Of a stretch of DNA of 64,000 nucleotides, positions 41,817 to 51,163 are shown in pieces. The position numbers and the translations under genes are program-made. Under the pieces are notes generated by a model that saw nothing but the letters and a program-made list of their open reading frames with translations, was not told where the DNA came from and made no database searches. How positions within the stretch are numbered: the first letter of the stretch is position 1; each line of letters begins with the position of its first letter. The DNA is from Falsigemmobacter faecalis (GTDB taxonomy: Bacteria > Pseudomonadota > Alphaproteobacteria > Rhodobacterales > Rhodobacteraceae), in assembly GCF_003863335.1 (NCBI RefSeq), contig NZ_RRAZ01000006.1:62001-126000 (forward strand), given 5' to 3'.

Positions 41817-43247
41817 TCAGTTTCCTTTGCCGTTGAAGACCGTGCCCGCTTTCACGCGGCTGCCCGAGCCTTCCGCTTCAAACCAGATCGTCAGATCGAT
41901 GCGGCCGCTTTCTGCCACCTCAGACCCTGCGGGGGCGATCAGATAAACGCGCTGCTGCAGCGTCTGGTCGGCTCCGACGCGGACGATATCGCCCTCAGCG
42001 CCTTCCAGCTCCAGCCGGATGCCCTCGGCCCCCTCAAGGCTGATGCGGAACTCACGCGCCTCGTGGAACTGGTTGCGCAGACGCACATCATAGGTGTTGC
42101 GGATTGAGCCATCGGACAGCGTCACAAAGACCGGGTTACGCACCGGAGAGACGTTCACATCGACATCGGCGCGCAGGAAAAGCGCCACCAGCATCGCAAT
42201 CCCGATCCCGGCCCAGAGCACGGTATAAAGAATGGTGCGCGGGCGCAGGATATGCTTCCAGACCGGGATCGGCTTCTCGCCCTGACGCTCGGCCGTCTCA
42301 TCGGTCAGCGCCAGATAATCGATCAGGCCGCGCGGCTTGCCGATTTTATCCATCACATCATTGCAGGCGTCAATGCACAGACCACAGGTGATGCAGGCCA
42401 ACTGCTGGCCGTTGCGGATGTCGATGCCCATCGGGCAGACGTTCACACAGGCCATACAATCAATGCAGTCGCCCTTAATCTCGGGGCTTTCGTCCTTTTT
42501 CAGCTTGCCGCGCGGCTCACCACGCCAGTCGCGATAGCCGATGGTGATGGTGTCTTCATCCATCATCGCGGCCTGAATGCGCGGCCAGGGGCAGGCATAA
42601 ATGCAGATTTGCTCGCGCATGAAGCCGCCGAAAACAAAGGTCGTCGCGGTCAGGATCGCCACCGTGACATAGGCCACAGGATGGGCGGTCAGCGTCACCA
42701 GATCCTTCAGCAGCGTCGGCGCGTCAGAGAAATAGAAAACCCAGGCACCGCCCGTTGCCAGAGCGATCAAAAGCCAGGACAGCCATTTCACGCTATATTT
42801 GGCAAGCTTTTCGCCATCCCACTTCTGGCGGTGCAGCCGAAGCCGCGCGTTGCGGTCGCCCTCGATCCACCTCTCGACCTGGATGAAAAGGTCGGTCCAG
42901 ACGGTCTGCGGGCAGGCATAGCCACACCAGACCCGGCCCGCAGCCGAGGTGAAGAGAAAGAGCCCCAGCCCCGCCATAATCAGCAGGCCCGCCACGAAAT
43001 AGAATTCGTGCGGCCAGATCTCGATCATGAAAAAGAAAAAGCGCCGGCTTGCCAGATCAACGAGGACGGCCTGATCGGGCAGATGCGGCCCCCGATCCCA
43101 GCGCAGCCAGGGCGTGACGTAATAGATCGCAAGGGTCACCCCCATGATCCACCACTTCAAAGAGCGGAAAGCGCCCTTTACGCGGCGCGGGAAGACGGGC
43201 TCCCGTGCGGTATACAGGCTGGGCGGCGTGTTGATGTCTTCGCTCAC
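41817..43247 (-). CDS. ccoG: CcoG, ferredoxin-like copper reductase for cbb3 assembly
   Basis: The 476-aa protein (also called RdxA/FixG) has five or so membrane helices, an early CGYACPQTVWTDLF motif, and two 4Fe-4S clusters in CIDCMACVNVCPMGID and CITCGLCIDACNDVM. A C-terminal Ig-like periplasmic domain follows. CcoG reduces Cu(II) to Cu(I) for use by CcoI and other factors. It is the first gene of ccoGHIS and has an FNR-type box about 60 bp upstream. Confidence 0.95.
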   Translation of the reverse strand: MSEDINTPPSLYTAREPVFPRRVKGAFRSLKWWIMGVTLAIYYVTPWLRWDRGPHLPDQAVLVDLASRRFFFFMIEIWPHEFYFVAGLLIMAGLGLFLFTSAAGRVWCGYACPQTVWTDLFIQVERWIEGDRNARLRLHRQKWDGEKLAKYSVKWLSWLLIALATGGAWVFYFSDAPTLLKDLVTLTAHPVAYVTVAILTATTFVFGGFMREQICIYACPWPRIQAAMMDEDTITIGYRDWRGEPRGKLKKDESPEIKGDCIDCMACVNVCPMGIDIRNGQQLACITCGLCIDACNDVMDKIGKPRGLIDYLALTDETAERQGEKPIPVWKHILRPRTILYTVLWAGIGIAMLVALFLRADVDVNVSPVRNPVFVTLSDGSIRNTYDVRLRNQFHEAREFRISLEGAEGIRLELEGAEGDIVRVGADQTLQQRVYLIAPAGSEVAESGRIDLTIWFEAEGSGSRVKAGTVFNGKGN

Positions 43248-43306
43248 GGGTCTGGCTCCGGATCCGATGAATGGGCCGTACCTTGCACATTCGCAGGGTG
43301 CTGGGA

Positions 43307-43320
43307 TTGACCTGCATCAA
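43307..43320 (-). promoter_or_regulatory. FNR/FnrL-type box upstream of ccoG
   Basis: TTGACCTGCATCAA matches the FNR consensus at nine of ten defined bases and lies 60 bp before the ccoG start. It gives the maturation operon the same oxygen control as the oxidase operon. Confidence 0.72.
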
Positions 43321-43501
43321 ATCAATCGAAAAACGATGCAGCCATTTGCCGCAAGACTGTATCCTGAAACGAAAACATAACAAATCATGGCTGCGCGGGG
43401 CGTTTTGTCGCATCCCTTCGCAGGGGATCTGCCCCTGAAATGCGCAGGCCGCGCGAGGGGGCACCCGCACGGCCTGACAAAAGGAATCGTCGCGGTGAGG
43501 G

Positions 43502-44557
43502 TTAATGCGGCACGCCACAGACCTTACAATCCGCGCGGCGTTTCACCCCGATCGTGCGGCTTTCCTGCCAGAGGCCGTCGAACATCATCAGCCGCCCCTT
43601 CAGGCTCTGGCCTGCGCCGGTCAGATATTTGACCGCCTCCAGCGCCATAAGCGAGCCGACCACCCCCGGCAGCGGCGCGATCACCCCGGCCTCTGAACAG
43701 GCAGGCGCCAGACCATCTGCGGGACGGGTCGGGAAGACGCAGGCGTAACAGGGCGCACCGCCCGCCGGATGATACAGGCTGATCTGGCCTTCCCACTGGG
43801 TAATCGCCGCCGAAATCAGCGGCTTACCGGCGGCCACACAGAGCGTATTCACCAGATAGCGGGTGTCGAAATTATCGGTGCCATCCAGCACCAGGTCCAC
43901 CCCGGCTATCAGATCCGGACCGCTGGTTTCATCAAGCCGCGTCACCAGCGGATGGACTTTGATGAAAGGGTTCAGCGCCAGCGCAGCGCCCGCCGCCGAG
44001 ACGGCCTTCGCCTCGCCCAGACGCTGGTCGGTGTGGATGATCTGGCGCTGAAGATTGCTGTTCTCCACACGGTCGTCGTCGGCGATGAAGATCTCCCCCA
44101 CCCCCGCCGCCGCCAGATAAAGGATGACCGGAGAGCCAAGCCCCCCTGCCCCCACCACCAGCACCTTCGCGTTCTTCAGCCGCACCTGTCCCGGACCACC
44201 GACTTCGCGCAGCAGAAGATGGCGCGAATAGCGCTCAAGCTCGACCGGCTGCAACGGGCCCTCCTGCGCGGCTGAGGGCAGGATGTCAGGCTGCGGAGCC
44301 CGCGCGCGGATCCAGCGCAGCCCCTTCTTTGCCAGCAGGACGATGATGAAGAGACCCAGCGACCACCAGATCCAGGCACCACTCATGAGCCGCTCCGGAA
44401 AATCGGCCGCGCGGGTATAAAAGCGGCCTTCCACAATCTCGGTGACGATCTGCAGCGCCACAAGAAAGACCAATGCCAGCGGCACCAGCCGCAGCTTTTT
44501 TGGCATCAGGATCGTCGCAACGGCGACGACGACCAACAGGAAGACCCAGGGGTTCAT
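43502..44557 (-). CDS. MoeB/ThiF/HesA-family adenylyltransferase with N-terminal membrane region
   Basis: The 351-aa protein has three hydrophobic segments in its first 80 residues (WVFLLVVVAVATILM, then LVPLALVFLVALQIV, then WIWWSLGLFIIVLL). An E1-like domain follows from about residue 100: ELERYSRHLLLREVGG, VVGAGGLGSPV (ATP binding), then DGTDNFDTRYL. Paired zinc cysteines are in CYACVFP and CKVC. MoeB-type enzymes adenylate a small sulfur carrier protein. The ATG overlaps the dut stop by one base, so it is the third gene of coaBC-dut. The membrane part is unusual for MoeB of E. coli. Confidence 0.85.
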   Translation of the reverse strand: MNPWVFLLVVVAVATILMPKKLRLVPLALVFLVALQIVTEIVEGRFYTRAADFPERLMSGAWIWWSLGLFIIVLLAKKGLRWIRARAPQPDILPSAAQEGPLQPVELERYSRHLLLREVGGPGQVRLKNAKVLVVGAGGLGSPVILYLAAAGVGEIFIADDDRVENSNLQRQIIHTDQRLGEAKAVSAAGAALALNPFIKVHPLVTRLDETSGPDLIAGVDLVLDGTDNFDTRYLVNTLCVAAGKPLISAAITQWEGQISLYHPAGGAPCYACVFPTRPADGLAPACSEAGVIAPLPGVVGSLMALEAVKYLTGAGQSLKGRLMMFDGLWQESRTIGVKRRADCKVCGVPH

Positions 44558-45024
44558 CACTTCACTCCGGTCGAGCCAAAGCCCCCCGCACCGCGCTCCG
44601 TGGCGCTGAAGTCCTGCTCGCTCAGCACAAAGCGTGCCTGAACCACCGGAGCGACGATCATCTGCGCGATCCGCTCGCCATGGGCCACGGTGAAGGGCAC
44701 ATCCGAGAGATTGATCAGGATCACCCCCACCGTCCCGCGATAATCGCTGTCGATGGTGCCCGGCGTATTCGGCAGCGTAACGCCGTTTTTCAGCGCAAGG
44801 CCCGAGCGCGGGCGCAGCTGCACCTCCCAGCCCTCGGGGATCTCCATCACCAGACCGGTCGGGATCAGCGCCCGTGCGCCCGGTGCCAGCACCAGACCTG
44901 CGGCGCGGTCTTCAGGGCGCAGGTTGGCGCGCACATCGGCCCCGGCGGCCCCGCGGGTGGCATAGGCGGGAAGCTCAATTCCCTCATCGGCCCAGGACTC
45001 ACGGCGAACGGCGATACTAACCAT
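44557..45024 (-). CDS. dut: deoxyuridine 5'-triphosphate nucleotidohydrolase
   Basis: The 155-aa trimeric dUTPase has its five motifs: [41 protein letters not shown] and the C-terminal [11 protein letters not shown]. It converts dUTP to dUMP and keeps uracil out of DNA. Two adjacent ATGs are possible; the second has AGGA six bases upstream and is used here. It directly follows coaBC and precedes the MoeB-like gene. Confidence 0.96.
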   Translation of the reverse strand: MVSIAVRRESWADEGIELPAYATRGAAGADVRANLRPEDRAAGLVLAPGARALIPTGLVMEIPEGWEVQLRPRSGLALKNGVTLPNTPGTIDSDYRGTVGVILINLSDVPFTVAHGERIAQMIVAPVVQARFVLSEQDFSATERGAGGFGSTGVK

Positions 45025-45027
45025 CAT

Positions 45028-46242
45028 TTATCCTTTCACGCGGGGCTCTGAGAGCGCCGCGGCAATCCGCGCCGCCAGGCGGCGCGCCACTTCTTCTTTT
45101 GCCATCATCGGCCAGGCCTCTGCGCCCTGATCGGTGATGATGGTCACGGCATTGGACGTGCCGCCCATAATGCCCGTCGCCGGGCTGACATCATTGGCCA
45201 CGATCCAGTCGCAGCCTTTGCGCAGCCGCTTGGCGGTGGCATATTCGACGACCGTGTCGGTCTCAGCAGCAAAGCCCACGACCAGACCGGGCCGCTTATC
45301 GCCCGATTTTGAAACGGTGGCCAGAATGTCGGGGTTCTCGGCAAATTCCAGCCCCGGGGCCTTGCCCGAGCCGTCTTTCTTCATCTTAGAGCCCGCCGCA
45401 TTGACCACGCGCCAGTCGGCCACCGCCGCCGCCATCACCGCCGCATCCGCGGGCAGCGCGGCCTGCACCGCCTCCAGCATCTCACGCGCGGTCTGAACCT
45501 TCACCACTTCAACGCCCTGGGGCGGCGGGACATCGGCGGGGCCGGTCACAAAGACCACATGGGCACCCAGATCGCGCAAAGCCGCCGCCAGCGCCGTGCC
45601 CTGCGCCCCGGATGAGCGATTGGCGATATAGCGCACCGGATCAATCGGCTCATGCGTGGGACCAGAGGTGACAAGGATACGCTTTCCCGCCAGTTTGCCG
45701 CCGCCCAAAGCGCGGTCAATCGCCTGCAGGATCATCGCAGGCTCGGCCATGCGGCCGGGGCCAAACTCGCCACAGGCCATGGAGCCGTCATCGGGGCCAC
45801 AGGTCAGCACGCCGTCGCCTTCAAGCGTCACCAGATTGCGCTGCGTGGCGGGATGGGTCCACATCCGCACATTCATCGCAGGCGCAATCAGCACCCGCTT
45901 ATCGGTCGCCATCAAGAGGGTTGAGGGCAGATCATCCGCATGCCCCCCCGCCATCTTCGCCATCAGATTGGCCGTGCAGGGCGCCACCACCACCAGATCG
46001 GCACTGCGCGAAAGCTGAATATGGCCCATCTCAGCCTCGGTCGTCAGATCAAAGAGATCCTGATGCACCGGATTGCCCGAGAGCGCCGCCACCGAAAGCG
46101 GCGTCACAAACTGCTTTGCGGCTTCGGTCAGCACGGGCACCACCTCGGCCCCCTGATCGCGCAGCCGCCGGATCAGTTCGAGCGATTTATAAGCCGCGAT
46201 ACCGCCGCCGATGATCAGAAGAATGCGCTTGCCTGCCAGCAT
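45028..46242 (-). CDS. coaBC: bifunctional CoaBC (PPC synthetase/decarboxylase)
   Basis: This is a 404-aa protein starting at MLAGKRILL with GGGGAGGC upstream. The N-terminal flavoprotein domain (GGGIAAYKSLELIRRL, the PAMNVRMW segment, and the Cys in ACGEFGPGRMAEP) decarboxylates phosphopantothenoylcysteine. The C-terminal domain (KRILVTSGPTHEPIDPVRYIANRSSG, then AAVADWRV) makes it from phosphopantothenate and cysteine with CTP. Both halves are complete. It leads coaBC-dut-MoeB-like. Confidence 0.95.
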   Translation of the reverse strand: MLAGKRILLIIGGGIAAYKSLELIRRLRDQGAEVVPVLTEAAKQFVTPLSVAALSGNPVHQDLFDLTTEAEMGHIQLSRSADLVVVAPCTANLMAKMAGGHADDLPSTLLMATDKRVLIAPAMNVRMWTHPATQRNLVTLEGDGVLTCGPDDGSMACGEFGPGRMAEPAMILQAIDRALGGGKLAGKRILVTSGPTHEPIDPVRYIANRSSGAQGTALAAALRDLGAHVVFVTGPADVPPPQGVEVVKVQTAREMLEAVQAALPADAAVMAAAVADWRVVNAAGSKMKKDGSGKAPGLEFAENPDILATVSKSGDKRPGLVVGFAAETDTVVEYATAKRLRKGCDWIVANDVSPATGIMGGTSNAVTIITDQGAEAWPMMAKEEVARRLAARIAAALSEPRVKG

Positions 46243-46335
46243 GAAAGCCTCCCCGCGGGTCCTTGAACTTTGCATAACATCCTTTCAACGCGCTCGGAAA
46301 TGCGGTTCTGTTCCCTGAGGCAGAGGAGCGCAAAG

Positions 46336-47211
46336 ATGTCGGACTATGAACTTGCAATCGGCGATCGCGCCTATTCCAGCTGGTCCCTGCGCGGCTGGCT
46401 GCTGTTTCACGCCTTCGGCCTGCCGGTCACCACGCGGCAGGGGCGGCTTTATACCGATGATTTCCCGCGCCTGATGGCGGAGTTTGCGCCCGCCCGCACC
46501 GCGCCTGCCCTGCGGCTGCCCGAGGGTCCGGTGATCTCCGAAAGCCTCGCCATTGCCGAAGAGCTTGCCACCCGCCACCCCGAGGCCGGCCACTGGCCCC
46601 GCGACCCGCGCGCCCGCGCCATCGCCCGGGCGCTGGCGGCTGAGATGCATGCGGGCTTCGGCGCTTTGCGCAGCCATTGCCCGATGAACCTGCGGGTCTC
46701 TTATCAGGACTGCGCGCCGCCGCAGGAGGTGCTGGCGGATCTGGCACGGCTGTCGGAAATCTGGGCCTGGGCGCGGCGCGAAAGCGGCAGCAGCACGCCC
46801 TGGCTTTGCGGGGATTACTCCGTGGCCGATGCCTTCTTTGCCCCGGTTGCGGCGCGGATCGCGGGCTATAATCTGCCCGTCTCACCCGAGGCGCAAAGCT
46901 ATGTCGCGGCGCATCTCGCGCATCCCTCGTTCCGGATGTGGCGCGCGATGGGACTCTGCGACGGGGCCGACCAGCCCTTCTATGCCCGTCCCTGGGAAAC
47001 CCGCCCCTGGCCCGGCCCCACCCCCTTAAGCGCTGAACCTGTGCCATCCGGACCCTCGGTGAATGCCGCCTGCCCCTATTCCGGCAGGGCGGTGACGGAT
47101 TTCGCCCGCATCGGCGCAGGGGTCTATGGTTTCTGCAATCCCTTCTGTCGGGATAAAACCGTTGCCGATCCCGAGGCCTGGCCAAAGTTTATGGCGATCT
47201 TCCAGGGCTGA
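46336..47211 (+). CDS. glutathione S-transferase family protein with C-terminal cysteine motif
   Basis: The 291-aa protein has a GST N-terminal thioredoxin fold (YSSWSLRGWLLFHAFGLPV, and GPVISESLAIAEELA for glutathione gamma-Glu binding) and a helical GST C-domain ending near residue 225. The remaining 60 residues are extra. After a Pro-rich linker comes CPYSGRAVTDF...FCNPFCRDKTVADPEAWP, with cysteines at 246, 267 and 271 that resemble a YHS/TRASH-like metal finger. The function of the combination is unknown. The start has GAGGAGCG upstream. Confidence 0.85.
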   Translation: MSDYELAIGDRAYSSWSLRGWLLFHAFGLPVTTRQGRLYTDDFPRLMAEFAPARTAPALRLPEGPVISESLAIAEELATRHPEAGHWPRDPRARAIARALAAEMHAGFGALRSHCPMNLRVSYQDCAPPQEVLADLARLSEIWAWARRESGSSTPWLCGDYSVADAFFAPVAARIAGYNLPVSPEAQSYVAAHLAHPSFRMWRAMGLCDGADQPFYARPWETRPWPGPTPLSAEPVPSGPSVNAACPYSGRAVTDFARIGAGVYGFCNPFCRDKTVADPEAWPKFMAIFQG

Positions 47212-47294
47212 GAGCGGCTCGATACGCCTGATCGGTTAACCCTTCATAAACCCTGTTCTGCGAGGCTTTCACCTCAGGCAGAACAGGCAATTCC

Positions 47295-48812
47295 GTGGTC
47301 AGCACTACCTTCACCGTCTCCCTCCAGGGGGCAGAGGCCCGCTTGGTTGAGGTGCAATGCGCCTCCATGGCGGGGCTGCCGGCCTTTCACATGGTGGGCC
47401 TGCCCGATAAAGCCGTCTCTGAAGCGAGAGAGCGCATACGCTCGGCGCTGAATGCGCTGGCACTCGCGCTGCCTGCCAGACGCATCACCCTCCACCTCGC
47501 CCCCGCGGATCTGCCAAAGGAGGGCGCGCATTACGATCTGCCAATCGCCATCGCGCTTCTGGCAGAACTGGGCCTTCTGGAGCGTGAGATCGCGGCCACC
47601 ACGCTGTCGCTGGGCGAACTGACCCTCGACGGAAGACTGCTCCCGGTCGCCGGCTGCCTGCCCGCCGCGTTAACGGCGGCAGGCTCTGAGCGGCAGATGC
47701 TGGTGCCCGCGCAAAACGGCCCCGAGGCCGCCTGGGTGGGGGCCGCCTCGGTGACAGCCCCCGCAACGCTGGAGGAGGCCCTTCACCATCTGACCGGAAA
47801 GCGCCCCCTGCCCCGGGTCCGGGCCTCTCTCACGGCAGCTGAGCCAAGAGAGCCCGGCCCGGATCTCAACGGCATCCGTGGCCAGGAAAAGGCCAAGCGC
47901 GCGCTGGAGATCGCCGCCGCTGGCGGGCACCATCTGCTGATGACCGGCCCCCCCGGCCAGGGAAAATCCCTGCTGGCCCGGGCCTTTCCCTCACTGCTGC
48001 CGGAACTGACGCCGGTGGAAATGCTGGAAACCGCCGTGATCCGCTCGGTCTCCGGCAAAAGCGGCGAGAGCGTGGTCAGTGCCAGACGGCCGTTTTGCGA
48101 TCCCCACCACGGTGCCTCCCAGGCCGCAATCTGCGGCGGTGGCCGCAATGCCAGACCGGGAGAGGTGGCCCTGGCGCACAACGGCGTGCTCTTTCTGGAT
48201 GAACTCCCCGAATTTGCGCCCCGAACCCTCGATGCGCTGCGCCAGCCTCTGGAAACCGGCGAGATTCTGATCGCCCGCGCCGAAGCCCGCATCCGCTATC
48301 AAAGCCGCTTTCAACTGATCGCCGCCGCCAATCCCTGCCGTTGCGGTCATGCGGCCGATCCGGCCCGGGCCTGCTCACGCGCGCCGCGCTGCTCGGAGGA
48401 TTATCTGGGCAGAATATCCGGCCCGCTCCGGGACCGCTTTGACCTGAGGATTGAGGTCCCGCCGCTGAGCGCCAGTGAGATGAGCGCTGCGCCGCGCGGT
48501 GAAGCCTCAGCCACCATCCGCGCCCGTGTGATCGAGGCCCGCGCAAGGCAGGCCGACCGCTGGGGAAGCCCGCTTCTGAACGCCCGCGCAGGCGCCGCCG
48601 ATCTCGAAGCCCGCGCCATGGCTGAGCCTGAGGCCATGGCCCTGCTGACCCGGGCGGCCGAGCGCTTTGGCCTGAGCACAAGGGGCTATCACCGCGTGCT
48701 GCGCGTGGCCCGCAGCATCGCCGATCTGGCGCTGTCAGACCGGCTCATGAGCGCCCATATGGCCGAGGCTCTGGGCTACCGCGGCGCCGCAGGGCGCCAC
48801 GGTCAGGATTGA
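47295..48812 (+). CDS. comM: ComM/YifB-type Mg-chelatase-like AAA+ ATPase
   Basis: The 505-aa protein starts at GTG (MVSTTFTVSLQGAEA). It has an N-terminal Lon-like/ChlI domain (GLPAFHMVGLPDKAVSEARERI), then the AAA+ core: Walker A GPPGQGKSLLAR near residue 215, Walker B VLFLDELPEF, and CRCGHAADPARACSRAPRC cysteines for zinc. ComM is a branch-migrating helicase in natural transformation. It ends head-on against gshB. Confidence 0.93.
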   Translation: MVSTTFTVSLQGAEARLVEVQCASMAGLPAFHMVGLPDKAVSEARERIRSALNALALALPARRITLHLAPADLPKEGAHYDLPIAIALLAELGLLEREIAATTLSLGELTLDGRLLPVAGCLPAALTAAGSERQMLVPAQNGPEAAWVGAASVTAPATLEEALHHLTGKRPLPRVRASLTAAEPREPGPDLNGIRGQEKAKRALEIAAAGGHHLLMTGPPGQGKSLLARAFPSLLPELTPVEMLETAVIRSVSGKSGESVVSARRPFCDPHHGASQAAICGGGRNARPGEVALAHNGVLFLDELPEFAPRTLDALRQPLETGEILIARAEARIRYQSRFQLIAAANPCRCGHAADPARACSRAPRCSEDYLGRISGPLRDRFDLRIEVPPLSASEMSAAPRGEASATIRARVIEARARQADRWGSPLLNARAGAADLEARAMAEPEAMALLTRAAERFGLSTRGYHRVLRVARSIADLALSDRLMSAHMAEALGYRGAAGRHGQD

Positions 48813-49748
48813 TCAGGCGCGTTTGGCCTCAATGGCTTCCCAGATTTTTGCGGCCGTATTGGTGCCGTCAAAGCGCTCAAGCTCCTGGATGCCGGTCGGC
48901 GAGGTGACATTGATCTCAGTCAGCCAATTGCCGATCACATCGATGCCAACAAAAATCTGGCCCTTTTCACGCAGAACCGGACCGATTCGGGCGCAGATTT
49001 CCAGATCGCGTTCCGTCAGGCTGACTTTTTCGGGACGCCCGCCGACATGCATGTTCGAACGGGTCTCGCCCGCCTGGGGGACGCGGTTGATCGCGCCCAC
49101 CGGCTCACCATCGACCAGGATGACGCGCTTATCGCCCTTCGCGACGTCGGGAAGGAATTTCTGCACGATCATCGGCTCGCGGTTGATGCCGGTGAACAGC
49201 TCATAAAGCGACGAGAGGTTGCGATCGTTCGGATCCAGCCGGAACACCCCGGCACCGCCGTTGCCGTAAAGCGGCTTCAGGATGATATCGCCATGCTTTT
49301 GTTTGAAGGCCCGGATGGTTTCCAGATCGCGCGCGATGGTGGTCGGCGGCGTCAGATCCGGGAAGTTCAGCACCAGCAGCTTCTCAGGGCTGTTGCGCAC
49401 CCAGAACGGGTCATTCACCACCAGGGTCTTCGGGTGGATCATGTCGAGCAGATGGGTGGTGGTGATATAGCCCATATCAAAGGGCGGGTCCTGGCGCAGC
49501 CAGACCACATCCATATCGGCCAGATCGACCTCAACTTCCGGACCATAGCTGACGTGATCGCCCTTCACGCGGCGCAGCTCAATCCAATGGCCACGCGCGG
49601 TGACACGACCTTCCTGATAGGCGAGTTTGTCGGGCGTGTAGTAAAACAGACTGTGCCCGCGCACCTGGGCCTCAAACCCGATGCGGAACGTGCTGTCCCC
49701 GTCAATATTTACAGACCCGATCGGGTCCATCTGCAAGGCTACTTTCAT
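48813..49748 (-). CDS. gshB: glutathione synthetase
   Basis: The 311-aa ATP-grasp enzyme starts at [20 protein letters not shown], typical of GshB. ATP-binding segments [14 protein letters not shown] and [18 protein letters not shown] and the metal ligands in [13 protein letters not shown] are present. It joins gamma-glutamylcysteine and glycine. GGAGGTCGGTG precedes the ATG. It is adjacent end-to-end with comM and fits the glutathione-using transferase nearby. Confidence 0.96.
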   Translation of the reverse strand: MKVALQMDPIGSVNIDGDSTFRIGFEAQVRGHSLFYYTPDKLAYQEGRVTARGHWIELRRVKGDHVSYGPEVEVDLADMDVVWLRQDPPFDMGYITTTHLLDMIHPKTLVVNDPFWVRNSPEKLLVLNFPDLTPPTTIARDLETIRAFKQKHGDIILKPLYGNGGAGVFRLDPNDRNLSSLYELFTGINREPMIVQKFLPDVAKGDKRVILVDGEPVGAINRVPQAGETRSNMHVGGRPEKVSLTERDLEICARIGPVLREKGQIFVGIDVIGNWLTEINVTSPTGIQELERFDGTNTAAKIWEAIEAKRA

Positions 49749-49823
49749 CACCGACCTCCGCGCAACTTTGCCACGTTGATGCAACAGGCCGGGACAACAT
49801 GCAAGAAAGGCGCGGGGCTGCGG

Positions 49824-50177
49824 TCAGGCGGCGAGGATATTGGGTCTGACTTCGATCCGCCCGTATCGATCGACGAGCGCCAGATCAAAGCGGATCTCGG
49901 TCATCAGACCCTTCGGCTCACCGGCCAGAAATTCGTCGATGGTCTGCCGGATCCGCCGGATCTGTGCCGGGCGCAGACGGTGAAGCGCCGCGTCATGGGT
50001 AACCGCCGCCTTCACTTCGACGAAAACCACCAGATCGCCTTCCCGTGCGATCAGATCAATCTCGCCGCGCCGCCCCCGCCAGCGGCGTGCCGCAATCCGG
50101 GTGCCGCCCGCCTCATAAAGGCGGGCAACAGAAAATTCGGCGGCTTCGCCGTAGAGAGTTCTGACCTGGCCCTGCAT
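49824..50177 (-). CDS. yraN: YraN-family endonuclease-like protein
   Basis: The 117-aa protein has the UPF0102 core: WRGRRGEIDLIAREGDLVVFVEVKAA, which supplies the E-D-ExK set of a restriction-like nuclease fold. The function in cells is unsettled. The ATG overlaps the rsmI stop by one base (TGATG), the common rsmI-yraN arrangement. A GTG one codon upstream is an alternative start. Confidence 0.92.
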   Translation of the reverse strand: MQGQVRTLYGEAAEFSVARLYEAGGTRIAARRWRGRRGEIDLIAREGDLVVFVEVKAAVTHDAALHRLRPAQIRRIRQTIDEFLAGEPKGLMTEIRFDLALVDRYGRIEVRPNILAA

Positions 50178-51079
50178 CACGCCTCCGAAGGTGGCTCATC
50201 CTCCTGCAGGGTAAGGGCCAATTGGTAAACATCCCGTTTCGCAAGCCCGAATTTCAGGGCGATTTCTGCAGCCGCTTCTTTGACCCGTGCCCCGGCGCCC
50301 AGAGCCGCGCGCAGGGCGGCTTCGACATCGGCCTCCTCGACCACCACCTCATCGCTGCGGTCAATCACCAGCACCACTTCGCCGCGCGGATCCGCTTCGG
50401 CATAATGAGCGGCCAGCTCGGCCAGCGTTCCGCGGCGGGTCTCTTCAAACCGCTTCGTCAGCTCACGGCAGACCGCCGCCTGACGGCCGGCCCCAAAAAT
50501 CTCTGCAAGTTCACCGAGCATCCGGGCTGTGCGCTTGGGGCTTTCATAGATCACCACGGTCGCACGAACCGCGCTCAGCTCGCTCAGCCAGCTGCGTCTT
50601 GCACCGGCGGATGACGGCGCGAAGCCCGCGAAGAAAAAGCGGTCCGTGGGCAGCCCGGCCACGGTCAGCGCCGTAAGAACGGCCGAAGCGCCGGGGGCTG
50701 CTATGACTTTATAGCCCGCTTCCATAGCCACACGGGCGAGCTTCAGGCCCGGGTCCGCGATCAGCGGCGTGCCCGCCTCTGAGGCATAGGCCACCGATTT
50801 ACCTTCGGCCAGCACACCCAGGATGCGCGGGCGCGCGGCTTCGCCGTTGTGGTCGTGGTAGGGGATCATCAGCCGGCCATTCACCGGGATCCCGTGGATT
50901 TCCATCAGATGGCGCAGGGTGCGCGTGTCTTCAGCGGCCAGCACATCGGCGCCCGCAAGGGTGTCGAGCGCCCGCAGCGTTATGTCGCGGGCCGAGCCGA
51001 TCGGCGTGGCCACGAGATGCAGCCCCGGCTCGGGCCGCCGCCCCCCGGTAAGGGGTATCGGCAGGTTTGGGTCATTCAT
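50177..51079 (-). CDS. rsmI: RsmI, 16S rRNA (cytidine1402-2'-O)-methyltransferase
   Basis: The 300-aa tetrapyrrole-methylase-fold protein begins at MNDPNLPIPL. Its motifs are LVATPIGSARDITLRALDTL, ADVLAAEDTR, YASEAGTPLIADPG and VIYESPKRTARML, and it ends with an HTH-like GLAKRDVYQLALTLQ tail. It 2'-O-methylates C1402 of 16S rRNA using SAM. It is divergent from the LpoA-like lipoprotein gene, as in many Proteobacteria. Confidence 0.95.
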   Translation of the reverse strand: MNDPNLPIPLTGGRRPEPGLHLVATPIGSARDITLRALDTLAGADVLAAEDTRTLRHLMEIHGIPVNGRLMIPYHDHNGEAARPRILGVLAEGKSVAYASEAGTPLIADPGLKLARVAMEAGYKVIAAPGASAVLTALTVAGLPTDRFFFAGFAPSSAGARRSWLSELSAVRATVVIYESPKRTARMLGELAEIFGAGRQAAVCRELTKRFEETRRGTLAELAAHYAEADPRGEVVLVIDRSDEVVVEEADVEAALRAALGAGARVKEAAAEIALKFGLAKRDVYQLALTLQEDEPPSEA

Positions 51080-51163
51080 GGCAGATTCAGGCTCTGGAAA
51101 GTTTACACATGCAGGATAAAGGCATAGGGTCCGATGACCGACCGCCATCTCCGGGGAGTGATG

